A DNA stretch of 6,594 nt. It comes from Bacillota bacterium (GTDB lineage Bacteria > Bacillota > Clostridia > Peptostreptococcales > Anaerovoracaceae). The notes below the pieces were generated by a model. It saw nothing but the letters and a program-made list of their open reading frames with translations. It did not search any database and had not been told where the DNA came from. How positions within the stretch are numbered: the stretch's first letter is position 1; each line of letters opens with the position of its first letter. Location: NCBI GenBank assembly GCA_017543805.1, contig JAFYFK010000021.1, positions 1 through 6,594 on the forward strand. Direction: 5' to 3'. The position numbers and the translations under genes were made by a program. Positions 1-6,489 of the stretch are shown piece after piece.

Positions 1-54
1 CTCGACTTCGTCACCCCGGCGCTGGCGGAACATATTTATTCGAAGAATTTTTAA
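1..54 (+). CDS. C-terminal end of an unidentified protein (partial)
   Basis: The frame is open from the first base and ends at TAA (52-54), giving a tail of 17 residues, LDFVTPALAEHIYSKNF. The family cannot be recognised from so short a piece. It is read as a real gene end because the stop lies just ahead of a strong ribosome-binding site (AAGGGGAGG, 55-63) for the next gene, with only 15 bases between stop and next start. The two genes are therefore probably co-transcribed. The frame is inferred from that arrangement and is not independently proven. Confidence 0.5.
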   Translation, partial: LDFVTPALAEHIYSKNF

Positions 55-69
55 AAGGGGAGGATCACT

Positions 70-729
70 ATGCGGATCATTAAGGTTACAGGGAAGGGGC
101 AGATAAAGCTCCGGCCGGATGTTACAAGGATAACGATGACTGTCGCGGGGGTCGAGCAGGATTACGCGAAGGCGCTGAAGGAATCGTCGGAGAAGACGGA
201 GCAGCTTAAGGATGTCCTGGGCGCGTTCGGCTTTGGGCGCGAGGATCTTAAGACGCTCAATTTCAGCGTGGATACGGAGTACGAGGGCTATCAGGAGGAA
301 GGCATCTGGAAGCAGCGCTTTAAGGGCTACCGCTACAACCATGTGCTGAAGCTGGAGTTCGATTCGGACAACGATCTGCTCGGACGCATACTCTATGCCC
401 TGGCGGCCTGCCCGGTGGATCCGGAATTCCGGATAAGCTATACCGTAAAGGACCAGGAAGCGTCAAAGAACGAGCTGCTCGGCAAGGCTGTCGCGGACGC
501 CAAAGCCAAGGCCGCGGTGCTTGCGGCGGCAGCCGGGGTCACGCTTAAGGATATTCAGACCATCGATTATTCCTGGGGTGAGATAACTTTCGACTGCGCC
601 CCGATGAACAGGCCGCTGATGGCAAAGGCCATGGGCGACAGCTGCGTTGAGGAGAGTCTTTCCATGGACATAGAGCCGGACGACATTACCGTGTCCGACA
701 CTGTGACCGTTGTGTGGGAGATCGCTTAG
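70..729 (+). CDS. SIMPL-domain (DUF541) protein, cytoplasmic form
   Basis: This 219-residue protein matches the SIMPL/DUF541 family throughout. It opens with a beta strand and VTGKG turn (residues 6-10) leading to P16-D17. It has a long alanine- and lysine-rich helix (about 134-156) followed by GVTLKDI, and it ends in a strand pattern I-x-P-x-x-I-x-V (201-208) and VVWEI (214-218). Known family members include periplasmic proteins of the BP26/YggE type, often linked to stress tolerance, but the biochemical role is unclear. This copy starts directly with the domain and has no signal peptide or membrane segment, so it should be cytoplasmic. The start at 70 is fixed by GGGGAGG (57-63), six bases upstream. 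It probably shares a transcript with the gene ending at 54. It converges on the LysR gene with only 15 bases between stops and no clear terminator. Family assignment is good; function is unknown. Confidence 0.82.
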   Translation: MRIIKVTGKGQIKLRPDVTRITMTVAGVEQDYAKALKESSEKTEQLKDVLGAFGFGREDLKTLNFSVDTEYEGYQEEGIWKQRFKGYRYNHVLKLEFDSDNDLLGRILYALAACPVDPEFRISYTVKDQEASKNELLGKAVADAKAKAAVLAAAAGVTLKDIQTIDYSWGEITFDCAPMNRPLMAKAMGDSCVEESLSMDIEPDDITVSDTVTVVWEIA

Positions 730-744
730 ATTTAAAGAGGTCGG

Positions 745-1710
745 CTATTCCTTCCGGATAAGGAAGGCAGAGCTGTCGAGCGTGTCTGTGAACAGCTGCA
801 TTGCCTTGGAGAAGTACCGGCCCTTGCGCCAGGATACGAAGATGTCGCGCCTGGAGTATTCCGGCGACAGGCAGTAGAAATGCATGTCTACGTCTTTGTC
901 GCGCATTACGCGGATAAGGGTGTCGCTGACGATCGACGCGGCGATGCCTGTGCGCACATAATTATATAAGTTTACAAGTCTGTCGACTTCGAGCAGCACC
1001 TGCGGCTTAAAACCTTCCCGGCGGAAGATCTCGTCGGTGTGTTCGCGGGTGTTGTTTTCTTTATTCATCAGTAAGAACGGAACGTCTGAAAACGCCGAGA
1101 GCGGGGCGGGCTTTACGCCTTCCGTGTGACTGCCTTCCAGCACGTCCTCGCGGGTCAGGCGGCATTCGGTAAGGCCGCTGTGGTCGAGCAGGGACGGCAC
1201 CGCCAGCAGCAGGTATTCCGTGTGGAGGTACTTCATCCCGAAGATCTCCGGGTCCGGGGTCACGTTGTCTATTACAACGTCGATGGTGCCGTTCATGACC
1301 CCGTTGATAAGGGTGGTGGAGTTCGCGTCCGTTATGCTGAGATGTATCTTGGGATACTTTGTCATGAAGTCCGCGATGTGCGGCGGCAGGACGAGCGCTG
1401 AGAGCAGCTGGTTGCTTCCGATGTTGAGCGACCCTATCTGCATATTGTTGAGGGAGTCGATGTAGTTCTCGAAGTCTTCCTCGATCCTGGACATCTCCTC
1501 CGTGACCCTTATGTATTCCGCGCCTACAGCAGTGAGCCTCAGGGGCTTGACCGTTCGGTCGAACAGCGGCTGGCCGAGGTCGTCCTCGATCTTCTTTACC
1601 ATGACGCTCAGCGAGGGCTGGGGCATGTCCATTTTCTTGGCGGCGTTGGAGAAACTGCCTTCTTTATAAACGGTATATATCAGGTCTTTTTTGTTAAAGT
1701 AGCTGCTCAT
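745..1710 (-). CDS. LysR-family transcriptional regulator
   Basis: This 321-residue protein has the standard LysR length and layout. A winged helix-turn-helix lies at residues 4-62, with the recognisable run GSFSNAAKKM (18-27), SLSVMVKKIEDDLG (33-46) and PLFDR (48-52). A linker helix (about 63-90) follows, then a periplasmic-binding-protein-like effector domain (about 91-315). That domain has the usual opening strand IGSLNIGSN (92-100) and the IDVVID strand (143-148). It should bind DNA as a tetramer and respond to a small ligand that cannot be predicted. The start is set by the helix-turn-helix, which begins within a few residues of M1. The next methionines (27, 29) lie inside it. No good ribosome-binding site precedes the start, which suggests weak translation. 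It is divergent from the flavin reductase at 1910, the common arrangement in which a LysR protein controls its neighbour and represses itself. That role is inferred from context. Confidence 0.93.
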   Translation of the reverse strand: MSSYFNKKDLIYTVYKEGSFSNAAKKMDMPQPSLSVMVKKIEDDLGQPLFDRTVKPLRLTAVGAEYIRVTEEMSRIEEDFENYIDSLNNMQIGSLNIGSNQLLSALVLPPHIADFMTKYPKIHLSITDANSTTLINGVMNGTIDVVIDNVTPDPEIFGMKYLHTEYLLLAVPSLLDHSGLTECRLTREDVLEGSHTEGVKPAPLSAFSDVPFLLMNKENNTREHTDEIFRREGFKPQVLLEVDRLVNLYNYVRTGIAASIVSDTLIRVMRDKDVDMHFYCLSPEYSRRDIFVSWRKGRYFSKAMQLFTDTLDSSAFLIRKE

Positions 1711-1736
1711 GTTATTATTAGAAAATCAATATACAG

Positions 1737-1745
1737 ATTATATCA
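1737..1745 (-). promoter_or_regulatory. Extended -10 promoter of the LysR gene
   Basis: Read on the minus strand this is TGATATAAT: a perfect TATAAT preceded by the TG-N extension that lets sigma-A promoters work without a good -35. No convincing -35 is seen at 16-18 bases. Predicted transcription would start near 1730, leaving a leader of about 20 bases that has no Shine-Dalgarno sequence. The element overlaps the inverted repeat at 1742-1752, so a protein bound there would block this promoter. A second minus-strand TATAAT lies at 1759-1764 and is an alternative. Confidence 0.55.
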
Positions 1746-1752
1746 AATTGAT
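1742..1752. promoter_or_regulatory. Candidate operator: inverted repeat ATCAA-A-TTGAT
   Basis: This is a perfect 5-base dyad around one central base, lying in the LysR/reductase gap and overlapping the regulator's extended -10. A related half-site ATCAAT (1725-1730) pairs with ATTGAT (1747-1752) as a wider inverted repeat with 16 bases between, which is suggestive of multi-site LysR binding. The dyad does not fit T-N11-A exactly, so assignment to this regulator is inference from position. Confidence 0.35.
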
Positions 1753-1789
1753 GAAAGTATTATATGTGATTTATTACCCGATGACAATG

Positions 1790-1818
1790 GAAAAATTCTC
1801 TTTTTTGAGTAATTTTTC
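1790..1818. promoter_or_regulatory. Candidate activator site: 11-base inverted repeat beside the reductase promoter
   Basis: The left arm GAAAAATTCTC (1790-1800) pairs with the right arm GAG-T-AATTTTTC (1807-1818) around six T residues. All 11 positions match apart from one extra T at 1810. It contains a T-N11-A spacing (T1796 to A1808), the loose LysR consensus. It ends immediately before the proposed -35 of the reductase promoter, so it covers roughly -63 to -35, where LysR activators commonly bind. It lies upstream of both predicted starts, so it is unlikely to be an RNA terminator. The A and T tracts may also bend DNA or act as an UP element. Confidence 0.4.
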
Positions 1819-1846
1819 GTGATAATCGTTTCGGATAGTGTATAAT
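1819..1846 (+). promoter_or_regulatory. Promoter of the flavin reductase gene
   Basis: A consensus -10 TATAAT (1841-1846) is preceded at 16 bases by a weak -35, GTGATA (1819-1824, four of six matches to TTGACA). A poor -35 with a perfect -10 is typical of an activator-dependent promoter and fits the inverted repeat that abuts it. The predicted start is near 1853, giving a leader of about 57 bases. A second perfect TATAAT at 1859-1864 has no matching -35 and is a less likely alternative. Confidence 0.55.
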
Positions 1847-1896
1847 AAATTTGTGTAATATAATAGCGTCAATACAATACGTTAAATATACCTGTT

Positions 1897-1904
1897 AAGG
1901 AGGG
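1897..1904 (+). promoter_or_regulatory. Strong ribosome-binding site of the flavin reductase
   Basis: AAGGAGGG lies five bases before ATG at 1910 and is a near-perfect complement to the 16S rRNA tail. It decides the start and contrasts with the absence of such a site before the divergent regulator, consistent with high expression of the enzyme and low expression of the regulator. Confidence 0.8.
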
Positions 1905-1909
1905 ACTGT

Positions 1910-3967
1910 ATGGATAAAAAATACGAAGCTTTATTTACACCGTGGAAGATAGGCAATGTCGAGATCAAGAACAGGATCGTTCAGCCTTCCATGGGCGGCA
2001 CGTCGCTCTTCGGATGGCTGGAACCCTGCCATTTCGATAAAGAGGCGGCCTACCACATCCTCAACCGCGCCCAGAACAACGTAGGACTGGTGCTGCCCGG
2101 CATGCAGTGCGTGCGCGACACCATGGGCAAACGCTGGCTGTACACCAATAAGAAGATGTTCAAGGATCTTGCCGCATGGATGCCCGAATTCCACGCCACG
2201 GGTGCCAAGCTCTTTATACAGCTGGCCGGCGGATTCGGCCGTTCCATGGCTATCAACCAGATGATGGTCGACATGCTGGAAAAACCGGCGTTCGGAAAGG
2301 TCGCAAAGCCCTTCCTGGATCCGGATTACTGCTGCGCTTCGGCTTCCGAGACACCTAACCGCTGGTATCCGTCCCTCAAGTCCCGCCCGATGACTGTAGA
2401 TGAGATCCACGAGATGGTCGACGCTTTCGGAAAGACCGCAAAGCTCTGCCAGGATGCGGGCGTAGACGGCGTTGAGATCCACGCTGTTCACGAAGGCTAC
2501 CTGCTCGACCAGTTCACCATAGCAAACTGGAACTTCCGTACCGACCAGTACGGCGGCTCTTTCGAAAACCGCTACCGCTTCCCGGTTGAGATTGTTCAGG
2601 AGATCAAGAAGCAGTGCGGCGATGACTTCCCCGTATCCCTGCGTTACTCGGTCGTTTCCAAGACCAAGGACTGGGGCGTCGGCGCTGTTCCCGGAGAAGA
2701 ATTCGAGGAATTCGGCCGCGACATGGAAGAGTCCGAAAAGGCCATCAAGTATCTGGAGGAAGCCGGATACGACATGTTCAACTGCGACAACGGAACCTAC
2801 GACGCGTGGTACTGGGCTCATCCGCCTGTATACATGCCGCATAACTGCAACCTTCCGGAAGTCGAGCACATCAAGAACTTCACCACTAAGCCGGTCGTAT
2901 GCGCGGGCAAGATGGAACCGGAGGTTGCCGCTGCGGAGATCGCCGCGGGCAGACTGGACGCTGTCGGCATAGCCCGTCAGAACCTGGTAGATCCGGAATG
3001 GGTCAACAAGATCCTCGAGGGCAGGGAAGAAGAGATCAAGCCCTGCATCAACTGCCACAACGCGTGCTTCAACTTCAGCAAATCCAAGAGCACCGCAAAT
3101 ACCCAGAGCCTCTACGATTCCATGCATCTGGCACGCTGCGCCCTGACCCCGTCAACGATGCAGCACGAAAGATACAAGATCGTTCCGACCAAGAACCCGA
3201 AGAAGGTCGCCATCATCGGCGGCGGCATCGGCGGCATGGAGGCAGCTCTGGTGCTCCACAAGAGAGGCCACAAGCCCGTCATCTTCGAAAAGAGCGACAA
3301 GCTCGGCGGAATGTATCTCTACGCTTCCGCGATGTCCTTCAAGGAAGCTGACAAGAAGCTGCTCGACTGGTACTACAGAGAGTTGGACAAGGCCGGCATC
3401 GAAGTGCGCTACAACATGGAGATCAACGCTCCCAACACTCTCAGAAGAGAGTTTGACGAGATAATCGTTTCCACCGGCGCTGTTCCCAAGACTCTGCCGG
3501 TCAAGGGCTTCAACAAGTGCATCACATTTAAGCAGCTGCTGCTCAAGGAAGTCGACGCCGGCGATAAGATCGTGTTCTTCGGCGGCGGCCAGTCCAGCTG
3601 CGAGGCCGCTTACGAGATGGTCCTCCAGGGCAAGCACCCGATGATCGTCGAATTTGCCGACGACCTTATCGTCACCCCGGGCACCTGCCTCGCCAACAGC
3701 TCGTTCCTCCGCGACATGCTCGCGTTCAAGAAGGTTCCTGTTTACCTCAAGCACACCATCACCGAGATCGGCGACGGCTATGTAAACGTAAAGGGACCGG
3801 ACGGAGAGTTCAAGATCGAGTGCGACAGTGTTGTCAGCGGCATCGGTTTTGTCCCCGCGCCGATCGCGCCGGACGACAAGAAGGTCAAGCGCATCGGTAC
3901 CTGCGAGAAGTGGGGCAACCTGCGCGACGTAGTCTGGAGCGCATGGGACGTCTGCATGAAGATCTAA
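1910..3967 (+). CDS. Flavin/4Fe-4S ene-reductase (FadH/BaiCD-like, substrate unknown)
   Basis: The 685 residues follow the multidomain Old Yellow Enzyme plan of 2,4-dienoyl-CoA reductase. An FMN-binding TIM barrel spans about 1-375: FTPWKIGNVEIKNRIV near the start, IQLAGGFGR 103-111, VSLRYS 242-247, GIARQNLVDPEW 353-364. A 4Fe-4S site follows with cysteines 379, 382, 386 and 410. The C-terminal FAD/NAD(P) part (about 430-685) has IIGGGIGGMEAA (435-446) and a second nucleotide fold at FFGGGQSSCEAA (556-567). HEGY (194-197) matches GSEGY of E. coli FadH, placing Y197 as the likely proton donor. Electrons should pass NAD(P)H to FAD to cluster to FMN and then to a conjugated C=C bond. It is cytoplasmic, with no signal peptide. 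The divergent LysR gene and single-gene transcript suggest an inducible one-step reductase. The gap between the third and fourth cluster cysteines is 23 residues against about 11 in FadH. The family is secure; whether the substrate is an enoate, steroid, bile acid, plant phenolic or drug is not known. Confidence 0.92.
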   Translation: MDKKYEALFTPWKIGNVEIKNRIVQPSMGGTSLFGWLEPCHFDKEAAYHILNRAQNNVGLVLPGMQCVRDTMGKRWLYTNKKMFKDLAAWMPEFHATGAKLFIQLAGGFGRSMAINQMMVDMLEKPAFGKVAKPFLDPDYCCASASETPNRWYPSLKSRPMTVDEIHEMVDAFGKTAKLCQDAGVDGVEIHAVHEGYLLDQFTIANWNFRTDQYGGSFENRYRFPVEIVQEIKKQCGDDFPVSLRYSVVSKTKDWGVGAVPGEEFEEFGRDMEESEKAIKYLEEAGYDMFNCDNGTYDAWYWAHPPVYMPHNCNLPEVEHIKNFTTKPVVCAGKMEPEVAAAEIAAGRLDAVGIARQNLVDPEWVNKILEGREEEIKPCINCHNACFNFSKSKSTANTQSLYDSMHLARCALTPSTMQHERYKIVPTKNPKKVAIIGGGIGGMEAALVLHKRGHKPVIFEKSDKLGGMYLYASAMSFKEADKKLLDWYYRELDKAGIEVRYNMEINAPNTLRREFDEIIVSTGAVPKTLPVKGFNKCITFKQLLLKEVDAGDKIVFFGGGQSSCEAAYEMVLQGKHPMIVEFADDLIVTPGTCLANSSFLRDMLAFKKVPVYLKHTITEIGDGYVNVKGPDGEFKIECDSVVSGIGFVPAPIAPDDKKVKRIGTCEKWGNLRDVVWSAWDVCMKI

Positions 3968-3990
3968 GATCTGAAAAAGCTCATAATAAG

Positions 3991-4025
3991 ACCGGGATGC
4001 CGCTGGATCGGCATCCCGGTTTTTT
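3991..4025 (+). terminator. Intrinsic terminator of the flavin reductase gene
   Basis: A perfect 12-base-pair stem, ACCGGGATGCCG (3991-4002) with CGGCATCCCGGT (4009-4020), closes a six-base loop and is followed by a T tract (4020-4025). It begins 23 bases after the reductase stop. The tract overlaps the stop codon of the convergent GH3 gene (4024-4026). On the minus strand the same stem follows that stop directly but is trailed only by CTTATTATG, so it may end GH3 transcripts less efficiently. Confidence 0.9.
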
Positions 4026-6429
4026 ATTGCTTTTGTTTTGCGAGGCAGAGCACCCGCGTAGCGTTTATTATGAGCTGTCTGCGGGTTACGGTACCGTTTT
4101 TAAGGCCTTCCAGCAGCGCTTTATAGTCGCCCTTGCTGCCCGGCATCACCAGGTCGCCTCCGGCCGCGGCTATTTTTGCGGCGTTGGGGGCGGGGTACTT
4201 GTTTTTCCCCATGTTCATGACTGCAAGGATCCAGTCGGTCATTACGAGGCCTTTAAAGCCGAATTCCGCGCGGAGGATGTCCTGTATCAGCCCGCGGTGC
4301 TCTGATGTGTGCGTGCCGTTGAGCAGGTTGTAGGAGGTCATGAGGGCGAGGGGCCGGCTTTCTTTCACTGCAGTCTCAAAGCCTTTAAGGTAGATCTCGC
4401 GCATGGCGCGTTCGCTGACGAGGCTGTTGTTCCCGTAGCGGTTGGTCTCCTGGTTGTTGGCGGCGAAGTGCTTGAGCGTCGTGCCGCGGCCCGGGTGCTT
4501 CTGCACTCCGTTTGTTATCGCGGCGGCGAATTTTCCGGAGAGGAGCGGGTCTTCGGAAAAGTACTCAAAATTGCGGCCGCAGCGTATGTCCCTGTGGATG
4601 TTGAGCGCCGGGGCCAGCCAGAGGTCTGTGCCGAAGCGCTCCATCTCGTCGCCGACTATGTCTCCGCACTGCTCCGCAAAGCTGAAGTTCCAGCTCTGGG
4701 CGAGTGCTGTTCCGATGGGGATGGCGGTGCAGTTCTGCTCGAAGATCTCGCCTTTTGGTCTGCCGTTCCCGCCGAGGCGTTTCATGACGAACGCGGCAGG
4801 GGCGGGCATCAGTTCCGTTATGCTCTCCGGCATGCCTCCGTCCGCGGCGTGGACGCCTTTGTCGTCGCGGGTGTACCGGCGGCTGAGGCGAAGGCCGGCG
4901 GGACCGTCCGCCATTACCAGAGAGGGTATGCCTTTATCTTTAAAGCTTATCGTTTCGCCGGCGGCGCCGGCGACGGACTGCGAGGCCTCACCGATGACGC
5001 TGAGCGAGCCTTTCAGGTTGAAGGCTCCGGTATTGATCAGGCAGAGCTCCTCGTCGCTGAGGGTCTCGGCGAGAGGGTCGACGGGGTGCTGCAGTTCGTA
5101 GCTTACAGTTTCGGTCCGGAAGGCCGCCGCGTCGACATGGATGACAGGCAGGCCGTCTATCGCTTCTTCCCGGGGCTTTTCCGGCTTCCAATCCTTAAAG
5201 TCAGGCTTTCCGAGGCAGTTCCTGACCTTCTTCGTGACCGCTTCTCCGTCAATGCGGATGACGGCAGCTGCGTCTGTGTCTCTGCTGGAATTGCCGGCCC
5301 GCAGCACGTAATCGCCGGGCTCGAGGATCCACGCCGCGCGCTCTTCGTCGTAAGAAGACAGATCGCGCAGGTCAAAGCTCAGCGTGAGTTTCTGCTCTTC
5401 GCCGGGCTTAAGTTCTTCTGTTTTGCCAAAGGCTGCCAGTGTCTGGTACGCCTTGTCCAGCTTTCCCTGAGGCTGGGAAACGTAAAGCTGAACGACTTCT
5501 TTGCCGCTGTGTTTTCCTGTGTTCTTTACGGAAACGTCAATACTGACTGTCCCGTTTTCTTCTGTTGCGTTTCCCGCGGCGATCTCAAATTCCGTATAGC
5601 CCAGGCCGAAACCGAAGGGGAAAAGGGGGTCTCTGCCGGCGCTGTCGAAATAGCGGTAGCCGACATAAATGCCTTCTTTATAGCGCGTGTCGTAACGGTC
5701 GCCGAAGCTTCCTACGGAGGCGTAGTCGTCCCACGCGCTCCAGGTCGTCGACAGTTTCCCGGAGGGCGCGCTTTTCCCGAGGATAATGTCCGCCAGTATG
5801 TTTCCGGTCTCCGCGCCGAGCTGGCTCAACAGCAGGATATTGCGGACTTCACTGACGGGGGAGAGGTCGACCGGGCCGCCCACGTTCAGGACCAAAAGGA
5901 ACTTCTCGTATCTGCGGTCAAGCGCTAGTATGTCATGCTTTTCGGTCTCTGTCAGAAGGATGTCGCCGGGGACAGGCCTGCGGTCGGAGCCTTCGCCGGA
6001 GATCCGCGACAGCACGTAGACAGCCGCACCGTCGCCGTAGTTCAGCGGAAGGCTGTATTCCGGCTCCGGCATTACGGCGCCCATGCTGTCCAGCACCGCG
6101 AGCGTTCCGCGCTTTAATGCCGAGCGCTTAAGGCCGCGGATAAAATCCTTTTTGGCTTTTGCGTATATTTCATCGTAGCTGTCCATCCAGGCTTTGGTCG
6201 TGACGCGGAAACCCGCCGCTTCCAGCCCGTCTTCAGCTGTGGCGAAGTATCTTGAATTAACTTCCCCGGACCCTGTGCCGCCTTTAACGGTGCGGCGCGC
6301 TCCGCTGCCGTACAGCGCAAGGCTGCAGGGACCGTCGAGCGGAAACGCCACGTCGCGCTTCAGCAGGACCGCACATTCGGCGCCGAAACGCCTTAAGATA
6401 TCGCTGTGTTCTTTTTCGTAATCGTTCAT
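4024..6429 (-). CDS. GH3 family beta-glycosidase (beta-glucosidase type) with permuted domain order
   Basis: This 801-residue glycoside hydrolase family 3 enzyme has its domains in swapped order. The alpha/beta sandwich, normally C-terminal, comes first (about 15-275: KGGTGSG 49-55, SRISGEGSDR 141-150, FPFGFGLGYTEF 270-281). An Fn3-like domain follows (about 295-395: VSVKNTGKHSGKEVVQLYV). The catalytic TIM barrel is last (about 455-795). Barrel motifs are MADGPAGLR (506-514), CGRNFEYFSEDP (617-628), KHFAANNQE (653-661) and VMTDW (729-733). By family knowledge D732 is the nucleophile, E146 in GEGSDR the likely acid/base, and D508 with K653-H654 bind the sugar. This order is known from Ruminococcus albus and Butyrivibrio beta-glucosidases, so it is not a rearrangement artefact. 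There is no signal peptide, implying hydrolysis of imported small glycosides. The start is supported by AAAAGGAG eight bases upstream. The sugar specificity (glucose, xylose or other) is uncertain. Confidence 0.93.
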   Translation of the reverse strand: MNDYEKEHSDILRRFGAECAVLLKRDVAFPLDGPCSLALYGSGARRTVKGGTGSGEVNSRYFATAEDGLEAAGFRVTTKAWMDSYDEIYAKAKKDFIRGLKRSALKRGTLAVLDSMGAVMPEPEYSLPLNYGDGAAVYVLSRISGEGSDRRPVPGDILLTETEKHDILALDRRYEKFLLVLNVGGPVDLSPVSEVRNILLLSQLGAETGNILADIILGKSAPSGKLSTTWSAWDDYASVGSFGDRYDTRYKEGIYVGYRYFDSAGRDPLFPFGFGLGYTEFEIAAGNATEENGTVSIDVSVKNTGKHSGKEVVQLYVSQPQGKLDKAYQTLAAFGKTEELKPGEEQKLTLSFDLRDLSSYDEERAAWILEPGDYVLRAGNSSRDTDAAAVIRIDGEAVTKKVRNCLGKPDFKDWKPEKPREEAIDGLPVIHVDAAAFRTETVSYELQHPVDPLAETLSDEELCLINTGAFNLKGSLSVIGEASQSVAGAAGETISFKDKGIPSLVMADGPAGLRLSRRYTRDDKGVHAADGGMPESITELMPAPAAFVMKRLGGNGRPKGEIFEQNCTAIPIGTALAQSWNFSFAEQCGDIVGDEMERFGTDLWLAPALNIHRDIRCGRNFEYFSEDPLLSGKFAAAITNGVQKHPGRGTTLKHFAANNQETNRYGNNSLVSERAMREIYLKGFETAVKESRPLALMTSYNLLNGTHTSEHRGLIQDILRAEFGFKGLVMTDWILAVMNMGKNKYPAPNAAKIAAAGGDLVMPGSKGDYKALLEGLKNGTVTRRQLIINATRVLCLAKQKQ

Positions 6430-6489
6430 GCTGACTGCTCCTTTTACTGATAGTTTAGCAAATCAGACACGCGCTGCATAATAAAAGAT

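Noticed and set aside
750..767. Hairpin CCTTCC-GGATAA-GGAAGG between the convergent SIMPL and LysR genes, as a terminator
   Set aside because: The stem is only six pairs, lies inside the last codons of the LysR gene, and has no T tract on either side.
1859..1864. Second TATAAT as an independent promoter of the reductase
   Set aside because: No acceptable -35 exists at 16-18 bases and the site is in AT-rich DNA where chance matches are common. It is kept only as an alternative in the promoter entry.
1931..3127. A 398-codon minus-strand open frame antisense to the flavin reductase
   Set aside because: It is a mirror of strong coding bias in the real gene. The product has no recognisable family and there is no ribosome-binding site or separate promoter worth noting. 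The shorter open frame at 3152-3754 on the same strand was rejected for the same reason.
1910..3967. Naming the reductase fadH, baiCD, baiH or bilR
   Set aside because: Domain layout alone does not separate these enzymes. The neighbours do not match a bai or fatty-acid context, and the active-site motif is of the general HEGY type.
4309..5928. A 539-codon plus-strand open frame lying antisense to the GH3 gene
   Set aside because: It lies entirely opposite a gene with intact GH3 motifs, has no recognisable domain, and has a low-complexity Val/Ala/Arg/Gly composition typical of the complement of GC-rich coding DNA.
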